A stretch of DNA of 64,000 nt. Source: an uncultured Clostridia bacterium (GTDB taxonomy: Bacteria; Bacillota; Clostridia; Christensenellales; DTU072). Below the pieces are notes generated by a model. That model saw nothing but the letters and a program-made list of their open reading frames with translations, ran no database searches and was not told the DNA's origin. A program made the translations under genes and the position numbers. Positions 1 through 7,881 of this stretch are shown here, one piece after another. Position 1 is the stretch's first letter, and the number at the start of each line of letters is the position of its first letter. The stretch is from NCBI GenBank assembly GCA_934274515.1, contig CAKQTC010000005.1:62001-126000 (forward strand), read 5' to 3'.

Positions 1-746
1 CCGAACGCGTCTTTCGGAAAATGAGAAAGCACGAAATCCATTATTACTCCGATGCCTTCGGCGTGACACGCGTCAACGAACTCCATAAAATCGTGCGGCG
101 TGCCGTATCTCGACGTCGGCGCGAAAAGCCCCGTCGTCTGATATCCCCAACTCCCTTCGTACGGGTATTCCGTAACGGGCAGAAGTTCTATATGCGTGTA
201 CCCCATGTCCTTGACGTAAGAAACGAGTTCTTTCGCCATGTCTTTGTACGAATACGGGCTACCGTCGGGATAGATTTTCCAACTACCCAAATGCACTTCG
301 TAAATATTCATCGGGTTACGATAAGTGTTTCGCGCGGCTCTTTCTTTAACGTATTCGTCGTCCGTCCACTCGAACCCGTTTATGTCGTAAACCTTGCTTG
401 CGTTTGCGGGCATCGTCTCCGAATGCGTCGCGTACGGGTCGGCTTTAAGCCTTATTTCGCCGTCCGAACCCTCTATGCTGAACTTGTAATTGCTGTACCG
501 TTTTACTCCTCTTACATACGCTTCCCATATCCCGGACGAGCCTATTTTCGCCATAGGGTCGCGATTCCTGTCCCATTCGTTGTAATCGCCTACGACGGAA
601 ACGCTTTTCGCGTTCGGCGCCCATACTCGAAACCGCCAGTATTTCTTGCCGTCTTTCTGTACGTAACAAGGTCCGAAAAACTTATAACTTTCGTAGTTCG
701 TCCCTTCGTTGAACAGATAAATCGGATAATCGTAAGTGCTCTTCAT
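1..746 (-). CDS. glgB: 1,4-alpha-glucan branching enzyme, N-terminal part (cut by window edge)
   Basis: Transfers alpha-1,4-glucan segments to alpha-1,6 branch points during glycogen synthesis in the cytoplasm. About 248 N-terminal residues are visible; the catalytic residues lie outside the window. An N-terminal CBM48-type domain (FRVWAPNAKSVSVVGDYNEW) is followed by the family landmark NIYEVHLGSW and then HIELLPVTEYPYEGSWGYQ, the start of the GH13 barrel. The start follows a strong AAGGAG Shine-Dalgarno placed inside the 3' end of ispE. Only two bases separate the two genes, so translation is probably coupled and both share the ispE promoter. Family assignment is firm; a branching-enzyme paralogue with another role cannot be excluded from this fragment. 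Confidence 0.93.
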   Translation of the reverse strand, partial: MKSTYDYPIYLFNEGTNYESYKFFGPCYVQKDGKKYWRFRVWAPNAKSVSVVGDYNEWDRNRDPMAKIGSSGIWEAYVRGVKRYSNYKFSIEGSDGEIRLKADPYATHSETMPANASKVYDINGFEWTDDEYVKERAARNTYRNPMNIYEVHLGSWKIYPDGSPYSYKDMAKELVSYVKDMGYTHIELLPVTEYPYEGSWGYQTTGLFAPTSRYGTPHDFMEFVDACHAEGIGVIMDFVLSHFPKDAF

Positions 747-748
747 CT

Positions 749-1552
749 TTACTCCTTCTCATAGTACACCGCAAACGACGGCGGCGCGTACTCAATAAGT
801 TTTTTCAAATTGAACGCGAACTTCGCTTTGTCGGTTTCCATTCCGAACGCCGCGCTGCCGCTTCCCGTAATTCCGCCCGCAAATCCCGCTCTCTTTACGA
901 GTTTCAGGGCTTCGCCCGTACTCTCGTTAAGCATAACCGCCGCTCTCGCCAAAGCGTTGAAGGGCTGCGGATTTTCTCCTTTTTTCAGACGCTCTATAAA
1001 CGCGTCAGCGTCGCCGCTTTCTCCCCCTATTTCGTCGTATTTTCGATAACACTCGCCCGTGTTCACCCTTCCCGGCGGAACCACGACGACGGTATATATC
1101 GGCGGCAACTCGATTTTTTCCACCTTTTCGCCCGTTCCGCTCACGCGCGCGTTACCGCCACGATAAAAATACGGAACGTCGCTCCCGACGGATAATAGTA
1201 CGTTTTCGTCAATTTCGGGCAAAGAGTACAACTCTTTCAACACGCGAGCAACCGCACCGGAGTCGGCGGAAGAACCGCCCAGCCCCGCGCCTTCGGGAAC
1301 GTTCTTTTTTATCACGATACGCGCGCCGCCCGCTTTGTATTCGTCTATTACGGCGCGCCCCGCAAGTACCGCCGTATCCCGTTCGTAAACCCTGCCGTCC
1401 GTATACTCTATTACGAGTTCGTCCGCCTTTTCCGCGTAAATTTCGTCGAATATCGGCGCAGGAACAAAAACGCTGTCGAGAAGATGCCTGCCGCCCTTTA
1501 CGCCCGTAACGGCTAAACACAGATTAAGTTTGGCATAGGCAAGCGTGCGCAT
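749..1552 (-). CDS. ispE: 4-diphosphocytidyl-2-C-methyl-D-erythritol kinase
   Basis: ATP-dependent kinase of the non-mevalonate (MEP) isoprenoid pathway. The 267-residue protein begins with AKLNL (Lys8 matches the catalytic lysine of the family). It carries the GHMP-kinase glycine loop PEGAGLGGSSADSGA at residues 86-100 and the second conserved acid in GSDVPYFYRGG (Asp125). It is slightly shorter than the roughly 280-300 residues usual for IspE. The start cannot be much later because Lys8 must be kept. No Shine-Dalgarno precedes the ATG, and the best promoter (1562-1589) would start transcription about 3 bases before it, so the mRNA may be leaderless. glgB follows after 2 bases. Confidence 0.95.
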   Translation of the reverse strand: MRTLAYAKLNLCLAVTGVKGGRHLLDSVFVPAPIFDEIYAEKADELVIEYTDGRVYERDTAVLAGRAVIDEYKAGGARIVIKKNVPEGAGLGGSSADSGAVARVLKELYSLPEIDENVLLSVGSDVPYFYRGGNARVSGTGEKVEKIELPPIYTVVVVPPGRVNTGECYRKYDEIGGESGDADAFIERLKKGENPQPFNALARAAVMLNESTGEALKLVKRAGFAGGITGSGSAAFGMETDKAKFAFNLKKLIEYAPPSFAVYYEKE

Positions 1553-1561
1553 ATGTAATAT

Positions 1562-1589
1562 TATATATATATAATAGCCCTTTTGTCAA
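1562..1589 (-). promoter_or_regulatory. sigma-A promoter of ispE-glgB, apparently leaderless
   Basis: On the minus strand TTGACA (1589-1584) is followed by 16 bases and TATATA (1567-1562) inside a TATATATATAATA tract; a 17-base spacing also gives an AT-rich hexamer. The expected start site is near 1555, while the ispE ATG begins at 1552. The -10 register inside the AT repeat is uncertain by a few bases. Confidence 0.7.
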
Positions 1590-1679
1590 CCGATATAAAA
1601 GACAATTTGCCGATTAAAACCCTTCCCTTTCTCGCCTCGACGGTTCGCCCGAAAATAAACCGTGCCGCCTGCAAAACCG

Positions 1680-3908
1680 TTATTTCCCGTTCTTAACCAC
1701 CCTCAACACCATCGCGGTCATATCGTCCGGATGCTCGTCCTTTCTCTTCGCCGCGTTCTCTACGATTTTTTCCGCCAAAATTTGCGGATTGAGCGTCCGT
1801 AAGCCACCGATTATCTCCGCCATATCCGTCGCGTTAAGCCTGTCCGCTACCCCGTCGCTTATAAGTACCGCCATATCGCCTCCGTTCAGTTTTTTTCTTA
1901 CGATTATCGGCTCGCTCTCTTCGATTATTCCCATCGGCAACGCTCCGCCTTCGATTACGCTTATACCGCTCCCCGTCACGACGTAACTCTCGCGCCCGCC
2001 TTGTTTTATAAAGTCAATTTCGCCTGTTCGGGTATCCATAACTGCCACGTCGAGCGCACTAAACGTTTCTTTCGACCGCAGAGCAAGCAATCTCGACACA
2101 CACCCGAAAATAGTCTTATGCTCAAATCCTGCGCGGTAAAAAGTTTCTATTAGGCTAATCGCCGCGACCCCGCTCTTTTTTGCGTCTTCGCCCGTCCCCA
2201 TTCCGTCGCTCAAAACGAACATAAGTTTGTCGGGCGCGACCCTGACCGCTTGTTTTGCGTCGCCGCATTCCCTTTCCGCGCTTATCGATTTTTCACCGTA
2301 AAGCACGCCGTAACAGGGCGTCGGACGGAAAACGAGATTGACCGCGCCGTTCACCCCGACGCTGCGCTCGGACACGTACATATCCGTGCCTGCCGCGTCG
2401 GAAACGATTTTTCGCAATTCGGGCTTTTTCTCGTCACATTCCCTTACCGTCAACGTAATCCTTTCGTCGTCGTATATCGCCGCGTCCCCTGCGATTACGT
2501 CGGAACAGGCAAGTTCGTCGGTAATGCGTTTTTCTCTCTCTACGTCAAATCCGAATCCCTTTCCGACGGTTGCGGCAAGTTCTTCCAACAAATCCGCCGT
2601 TCCGCCTAAGTTTTCCGTTACCATCTCGCGCCCCAACGCCTCTCCGCTACGTCTTTCGCGCGCCGCGCCGAGTTCTCGCAAAAACGCATTCGTCGTAGTA
2701 ATCGCTCGCGGAAGCCTGACGCAGTTCGCGCCGAGTTTTTCGTCAACGTCGGTAAGCACCGCCCGTCCGCTCCTCATTCCTGCGGTCGAAAGCGCGAAAA
2801 ACCGTTTTCCCCCGTCGCCGAGTTTTTCCCGACAAATCGCCCGTTTTCCGCAGTCCGTACAACATTCGACGAACAACGCTTGCGCAAGGTCGCCGGGTTT
2901 AGGCACGACTTCGCTCTCCACTTCGAGTATCCCCTGCATTCTGCGAAACGCCGTGGCAACGCCCGTCAGTTTTCGTCCGACTTCTTCCCTGTCGCGGTTT
3001 GCCAGCGTCCGCAACGCGAACCTGCCGTAATAACTCTGTCTGTACGCTCTCGCCCGTGCAAACGCTTTACCCGGCACAAACGCCACAAGACACGCGACTG
3101 CCGCGGGAACGGCGGTTTTTACCGTTATTTCCCCACCGAAAAAATACGCGCAGGCAAAATACGCCGCCGCCGCACCTATCCCGGACGCGTACTTGCTCGT
3201 TTCTCCGAAAACGCAAATCGCCCCGCCTATCGCCGAACAAACCGCCAAAGGAAACGGATTTTGACTCATCGCCGCGCCGCCTATCCCCATGGCGACGGCA
3301 TACCCGAGCGCGCTCACTCCCCCGATTGCGGAAATAATCAACGCGCCTGCAATGACCGAAAAATAGAAAAACCCGACGCCGAACGGGTTAAACGCAGCGA
3401 GAGCCGCCCCGAACGGCACGATAAAAATCGCCGCAAAAGCCTTTTCTCTGTCCGTCAGATTATACTTCGCTCCGCGTACCAAAACAGGATACTCCGCCGC
3501 TACCGCAACGTAGTGATAAACGCACGCGACGAGCGGCGAAATCGCCGCTTTCACAAGCAACTCGGTTGTGCTGCCAAACAAAAAGAAAACGGGAGTTTGG
3601 GCAACCGTAATGACTATTGCATTAGCCCAAATGCGATATTTTTTCTTTGTTTTATACGCTATAAACGCATAGACGAAAACGCAAAAAGTTCCTGCCGCGA
3701 CAACGGCGGCGTAGTACAAATCGAAATGGACGAGAGCGGTCGCCAAGGCGTACGGGAAAAGCGCAAGCAGCAGATTTTCCCGACAAAAAACGAGCGCGAC
3801 GCAGTTCGCGAGAGCAAGTCCGTGCAATCCCGTTTTTTTCTCGCAAAAAGCGAGCAAGGCGTACAAAACGAGATACAAAGGAAGTTTCAACAGGTCTTTT
3901 CTTTTCAT
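1680..3908 (-). CDS. spoIIE: Stage II sporulation protein E, membrane-bound PP2C-type serine phosphatase
   Basis: SpoIIE dephosphorylates the anti-anti-sigma factor SpoIIAA, releasing sigma-F in the forespore, and sits at the asymmetric septum. The start chosen here (3908, MKRKDLL) has GGAG six bases upstream and gives 742 residues; an upstream in-frame ATG at 3992 lacks such a site. Residues 1 to about 300 form a hydrophobic multi-pass region. A middle region has the SpoIIE-type Cys cluster CCTDCGKRAIC. The C-terminal PP2C domain has LSDGMGTGEDA (near residue 565), ISDGVADRL and DDMTAMVL, which supply the metal-binding acids. B. subtilis SpoIIE is somewhat longer (827 residues). Its presence argues that the organism can form endospores. 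Confidence 0.95.
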   Translation of the reverse strand: MKRKDLLKLPLYLVLYALLAFCEKKTGLHGLALANCVALVFCRENLLLALFPYALATALVHFDLYYAAVVAAGTFCVFVYAFIAYKTKKKYRIWANAIVITVAQTPVFFLFGSTTELLVKAAISPLVACVYHYVAVAAEYPVLVRGAKYNLTDREKAFAAIFIVPFGAALAAFNPFGVGFFYFSVIAGALIISAIGGVSALGYAVAMGIGGAAMSQNPFPLAVCSAIGGAICVFGETSKYASGIGAAAAYFACAYFFGGEITVKTAVPAAVACLVAFVPGKAFARARAYRQSYYGRFALRTLANRDREEVGRKLTGVATAFRRMQGILEVESEVVPKPGDLAQALFVECCTDCGKRAICREKLGDGGKRFFALSTAGMRSGRAVLTDVDEKLGANCVRLPRAITTTNAFLRELGAARERRSGEALGREMVTENLGGTADLLEELAATVGKGFGFDVEREKRITDELACSDVIAGDAAIYDDERITLTVRECDEKKPELRKIVSDAAGTDMYVSERSVGVNGAVNLVFRPTPCYGVLYGEKSISAERECGDAKQAVRVAPDKLMFVLSDGMGTGEDAKKSGVAAISLIETFYRAGFEHKTIFGCVSRLLALRSKETFSALDVAVMDTRTGEIDFIKQGGRESYVVTGSGISVIEGGALPMGIIEESEPIIVRKKLNGGDMAVLISDGVADRLNATDMAEIIGGLRTLNPQILAEKIVENAAKRKDEHPDDMTAMVLRVVKNGK

Positions 3909-4037
3909 TTTTTCTCCGTGCGGTATTATTCCGGGATTTTTCCCGTTTGCCCGTTCTATGCGTCGGGTGTTTTTCCGTTCTGCCGAGCGCAACCGCGTCC
4001 AAACGCACGTTTCTCGCTCGATTTTTTTATAAACTGA

Positions 4038-4083
4038 ATTATACTTTAATAATCGGGTATGATTTTTGTCGCATTTTGTCGAT
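4038..4083 (-). promoter_or_regulatory. Putative Spo0A-activated spoIIE promoter
   Basis: On the minus strand a perfect TATAAT (4043-4038) lacks a good -35 at 17 bases. Instead, two tandem heptamers, ATCGACA (4083-4077) and TGCGACA (4073-4067), lie one helical turn apart, 24-40 bases upstream of the -10. They resemble Spo0A boxes (TTCGACA, 6/7 and 5/7 matches). This layout is like the B. subtilis spoIIE/spoIIG class of sigma-A promoters, which have an over-long spacer and Spo0A boxes over the -35. The leader would be about 120 bases. Confidence 0.5.
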
Positions 4084-4118
4084 TTTACGCATAAAAAAGC
4101 GTTTACGCGCAGGTACGC

Positions 4119-4147
4119 TTGACTTTTGGTCGCGCGTAATGTAAAAT
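4119..4147 (+). promoter_or_regulatory. sigma-A promoter of the metalloprotease gene
   Basis: TTGACT (4119-4124), 17 bases, then TAAAAT (4142-4147). The expected start near 4154 leaves only about 10 untranslated bases before the ATG at 4165, with no Shine-Dalgarno in them. The promoter is divergent from the spoIIE promoter 36 bases away. Confidence 0.7.
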
Positions 4148-4164
4148 ATATAAAACTTTAATAT

Positions 4165-7140
4165 ATGAAGAAAATTTTTTTGCGGCTTTTGCCGATAATC
4201 CTAATTTTCCTGTTCGCGCTCGTCCTGTCTCTCGGCGTGGCGGCGTTCGTGCGCGCGCAAAACGACGAAGTCGGGCTTTCTCCGCGTAACTACAACGTGG
4301 ACGGAACGCACTCGCAAACGACTTCGCCCGATAACCGCGGTATAAATTTAGCGTCGGGCGATCCGTCCCTTCTTAAACACGGAAAAGTCTATAACATCGT
4401 TATTTTTATCTGTTTTTCCGACGAGAACCCGTCGAGAATGTTCTCTCCCGAAATCATAAACGAAATAAATCGCGGTCTTAACGGCGATAATTCGTCCCTA
4501 AAAAACTACTACGAATCGCTGAGTTACGGCGCGTTTTCCGTAGAAAGCAAGTTCGTTTACAAAAATACGGGGTACTTCGTTTACCAAGACAATAACCCGC
4601 GTTCGTACTATTCTGCGATTACCTCCGAGGAAGGCAAATCGCGTTACGACCCCGAAAGCAAACTTCTCAACAGCGCGGTTGCCGCGGCAAACGAGTATTT
4701 TTCCCTGTCTTCCGACGAAATCGACCTTAACGGCGACGGGTACGCGGATAGCGTTTCTTTTATCGTAAGCGGAAAATACCGCAACGACGCGTGGGGACAT
4801 CTTCTTTGGCCGCACGCCTGGAATCTCGATAGAATAAGTACGCTCTCTTCTTCATCGTCCGGCTCCTCCGCTATCGCGGGAGTTAAGGTAGATACTTACA
4901 CGATGACTTTCGCCGACGCGTTCAACGTCGGTTTGGTCACGCACGAGTTCGGTCACGTAGTAGGGCTTCCGGATTTATACCATTATTACGACAACAAGGA
5001 CAAAGCGGGTTATCCTAGCGGCAACAAAAGTTATCTTCCCGTCGGACAATGGGATTTAATGCATCAAAACAACGTCGTTCCGCAATTTACCCTGTCTTAT
5101 ATCCGCGACGCTTATCTGGGTTTTCTCGACAAAAGGCAGGTCGTCGAACTCGTTGTCGGCGGCTCGTACACGTTAAAACCGACTTCTTCGGCGTCCAAAA
5201 ACGACGTGGTTGCGTATAAAATAACCCTTAATTCGACGGAAAGCATTTGGTTCGAATACCGTAACAATTCAAAAAGCGTTTCCGTGTACGACAGCGAACT
5301 GCCTTCGAGCGGACTTATCGTGTACCGCGTCAACAGTAAAGTTACCGGCAACACGGAAGCGAAGCACAACAACGCGAAATATCCCGAAGAAGTGTTCGTC
5401 TTTCGACCCGATGTCGCAAACGCAAATGCTTCTTTGTCCGAGAAAGAGAAATACAATATCGCTCGCGCCGCGTTGAACACGTCCGACGGCGGAGTTTCTT
5501 CTTTCGGCGACAAAACGATTTCCGCGTCGTTTTCTCCGAAAACCATACATCTTTCCGACGGAAGCAATACGAGTATTTGCGTTGCCGTAACGAAAATGGA
5601 CAACGGTTCTCTTACTTTCGACGTTGACCTTGCAAAACACGACGGCAACGACATAAGCGCTTCGTTCGTTTTGGGTAAAAAACTCGACGGGACGAGCGTC
5701 GAAAACGAGCATCACGTTTACTTCGGAGGAAAAATAGACGTAAACGTGTTTATCAGGTACAGTTCTCGCCCCAACGCGCCCGTGGAACTAACCGACTTCG
5801 ACGTCAAGTACGAAAACAAAGTTTGCCCGGAAGGACAAACGGCATACATAATTTTTGCCGACAAAACCGGCGAGCGAGCCTTGCCTTTCACTCTTTACGT
5901 TTACGATGCGCTAAAACTCGAAGCAAAGATTCTGTCGCGACCGACAAAAATGAAAATATCGGCAGGCGAACCGCTTTCGTTAAGCGGTCTTTCGATAGAC
6001 GTTCAATATTTATCGGGCAGGAGCGAAATCGTAAAGTACGACGAAAGCGACCCGTCGGATTTCGTTATTCTCGAAGGGTTCGACAATTCGGTTCACGGAA
6101 AATACGACCATATTCTTATTTGCTACAAAAACAAAGTTTTCTTCACGCTTAAAGGCGTGGAAGTCGTTTCTCCCGTCGTGTCGATTGCTGTTTCCGACGT
6201 GGATACCGGTCGGCTTTTCGGCGACGCGTTTCGCCCCGCTTTTAACGTGACGGGTACGTTCGGCGACGGCAGTAAGCGAAAGTTGGACGACGACGAATAC
6301 GCGTTTACCGTTCCTTCGGGAGCGGCGTTCGACAAAGTAAAAATCACGCTTCACGCGGTTTCCGCGCCGGAAGTAAAGACGCAAACCGAAGTTTTCTTTA
6401 CGGGTTCCGTCCCAGTAAGCGACGTTAGAATATCGACGTATCCCAAGTCGTATCTCGGTAGTAAAAACGATTATATCCCCGTTAATTTCGGTTACGAACC
6501 CGATTTCACGGGCGGAACGCTTGCCGTAACGTTCGACGGAGGGAAAACGCTTACCGTAAGTATGGACTGTTATCGCAGTCTTCTGCTCTCGTCCTATTCT
6601 CCCACGAAAACGGGCGAACAAACATTGCGCGCCACGCTCGGTAAAGACGCTCGGTTTGCTTTTTCCGTTAAAATCAACGTTTTCCCGAAGAGTTCTTCCC
6701 TGCTCTCCGTAGTAAAAGGCTCGCCTTGCGAAACGACGATAAAAATTTACGACACGGAAAAACGCATCACCGTTTCTTCCCCGACGACGCTTTCTAAGTT
6801 CGTTTCTTCCCTTAACTCCTACGCTTTAACGGCGGTTTTCGTCGATACAAAGGAAAATTACGAACTTCCCGTAAACGCTTTTTCCTCTCGTGCGGTAGGC
6901 GGCAATCTCAAACTTAAACTTGTTACGCCCGGCAAAATAACCGTTGCGGAATATTCCGTTTATCTTATAGGCGACGCCGACGGCAACGGAGTTATTACCG
7001 ACGCCGACGTAAACGAGTGGATATCCGCTCTTTTTGCGGGAAACACGCACGCGTTCTATTTCGACGCCAACGGCGACGGTGCGTTTACCCTTGCGGATTT
7101 CGTTGTACTTTTGCGTAAATATAAAGGGGGTGCGGTATGA
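4165..7140 (+). CDS. Secreted M6-type zinc metalloprotease with C-terminal dockerin-like domain
   Basis: The 991-residue protein has a signal peptide (about residues 1-32, MKKIFLRLL then a long hydrophobic run). A gluzincin motif HEFGHVVGLPD follows at residues 260-270, with the two His ligands, catalytic Glu261 and a downstream Asp, as in M6 (immune inhibitor A-like) peptidases. A typical lead-in region contains NGDGYADS and WGHLLWPHAW. Beta-rich stretches in the middle include an Ig-like segment near ISAGEPLSLSGLSIDVQY (about residues 600-670). The last ~55 residues hold two Ca-binding loops, GDADGNGVITDADV and DANGDGAFTLADF, the signature of a type I dockerin. It probably degrades extracellular protein while docked to a cohesin-bearing partner. 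The next gene overlaps it by ATGA. The substrate is unknown. Confidence 0.88.
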   Translation: MKKIFLRLLPIILIFLFALVLSLGVAAFVRAQNDEVGLSPRNYNVDGTHSQTTSPDNRGINLASGDPSLLKHGKVYNIVIFICFSDENPSRMFSPEIINEINRGLNGDNSSLKNYYESLSYGAFSVESKFVYKNTGYFVYQDNNPRSYYSAITSEEGKSRYDPESKLLNSAVAAANEYFSLSSDEIDLNGDGYADSVSFIVSGKYRNDAWGHLLWPHAWNLDRISTLSSSSSGSSAIAGVKVDTYTMTFADAFNVGLVTHEFGHVVGLPDLYHYYDNKDKAGYPSGNKSYLPVGQWDLMHQNNVVPQFTLSYIRDAYLGFLDKRQVVELVVGGSYTLKPTSSASKNDVVAYKITLNSTESIWFEYRNNSKSVSVYDSELPSSGLIVYRVNSKVTGNTEAKHNNAKYPEEVFVFRPDVANANASLSEKEKYNIARAALNTSDGGVSSFGDKTISASFSPKTIHLSDGSNTSICVAVTKMDNGSLTFDVDLAKHDGNDISASFVLGKKLDGTSVENEHHVYFGGKIDVNVFIRYSSRPNAPVELTDFDVKYENKVCPEGQTAYIIFADKTGERALPFTLYVYDALKLEAKILSRPTKMKISAGEPLSLSGLSIDVQYLSGRSEIVKYDESDPSDFVILEGFDNSVHGKYDHILICYKNKVFFTLKGVEVVSPVVSIAVSDVDTGRLFGDAFRPAFNVTGTFGDGSKRKLDDDEYAFTVPSGAAFDKVKITLHAVSAPEVKTQTEVFFTGSVPVSDVRISTYPKSYLGSKNDYIPVNFGYEPDFTGGTLAVTFDGGKTLTVSMDCYRSLLLSSYSPTKTGEQTLRATLGKDARFAFSVKINVFPKSSSLLSVVKGSPCETTIKIYDTEKRITVSSPTTLSKFVSSLNSYALTAVFVDTKENYELPVNAFSSRAVGGNLKLKLVTPGKITVAEYSVYLIGDADGNGVITDADVNEWISALFAGNTHAFYFDANGDGAFTLADFVVLLRKYKGGAV

Positions 7141-7868
7141 AAAAACGTTTTGTCACGCTCCTGACGGCGATTGTTGCCGTTATAATTCTAACGTGCGCTC
7201 TTTGCGCGTGTTCCAAACGAAAAGTCGAGTCCTACTCTCTTTCGGATAACGCGTTCCCTTCGGAATACAAAGTGGACGCTCCTCTCGACCTTAGCGGAGC
7301 GTTCGTAATAACGAAATTCACCGACGGACAGTCGGAAAAAGCGCAAATAACCGCAGATATGGTTACCGGGTTCGACACGTCCACCACGGGGAGCAAAACG
7401 ATGACAATCAAGTATAACGATTATGAAAAAACCGTTTCTTATCGCGTTTACAACCCCGAAAACTCGTCGAAAGAGGTAATTACCAAGGCTCGACTTACTC
7501 TTTCGGCGTACTATGCTCCGAACAACGAGTACGTCGAGTATACGATTTCTCTCGAAAAAGAAAAACTGCCCGTAAGCGCGATACTTTTCACGCTTAACGG
7601 CGACGCTTCGCTCGGAATTACGCAGGCAAAAAGCAATCTCACGCTGACTTCTTCCCTTCCGTCGAGTTCCACGACTTATCAAAGCAACCTTTCTCCCGAC
7701 GGAAAAAATCTCACGCTGCTCGTATTTAACGCCAAAGGCGAAACGTTGCTTAACGGCGGACAAATAATAAAAATAAAAATCGACAAGGGCAACAAAACTC
7801 CCGTTCGACTTAAAGGAATTACCGTTTCCGACGCCGAACGAGATTATTATCTGCCCGTTTCGGCATAA
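7137..7868 (+). CDS. Lipoprotein with Ig-like domain and cohesin-like C-terminal domain
   Basis: The 243-residue protein has a signal peptide ending in a lipobox-like LCAC (Cys25), so it is probably lipid-anchored outside the cytoplasmic membrane. Residues ~30-110 (ALDLSGAFVITKF-like, with TSTTGSKTMTIKY) resemble a bacterial Ig-like group 3 domain. Residues ~115-243 have the beta-strand pattern of a cohesin or cohesin-like fold: an early Val/Leu strand region, LLVFNAKGETLLNGGQIIKIKI and a final KGITVSDAERDYYLPV. It is translationally coupled (ATGA) to the dockerin-bearing metalloprotease, which suggests a scaffold-client pair. The cohesin call rests on pattern only and needs structural confirmation. 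Confidence 0.6.
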   Translation: MKKRFVTLLTAIVAVIILTCALCACSKRKVESYSLSDNAFPSEYKVDAPLDLSGAFVITKFTDGQSEKAQITADMVTGFDTSTTGSKTMTIKYNDYEKTVSYRVYNPENSSKEVITKARLTLSAYYAPNNEYVEYTISLEKEKLPVSAILFTLNGDASLGITQAKSNLTLTSSLPSSSTTYQSNLSPDGKNLTLLVFNAKGETLLNGGQIIKIKIDKGNKTPVRLKGITVSDAERDYYLPVSA

Positions 7869-7881
7869 AATTAGGAGATAA

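Noticed and set aside
445..669. Second minus-strand frame within glgB
   Set aside because: Out-of-frame shadow; the glgB frame has strong family motifs across the same bases.
1590..1679. ACGGTT/AACCGT hairpin after spoIIE as a terminator
   Set aside because: The stem is only 6 bp with a long loop and no T-run; spoIIE termination remains unassigned.
2880..4037. 385-codon frame antisense to spoIIE
   Set aside because: Arg-rich shadow; the minus strand encodes a complete SpoIIE with all phosphatase motifs.
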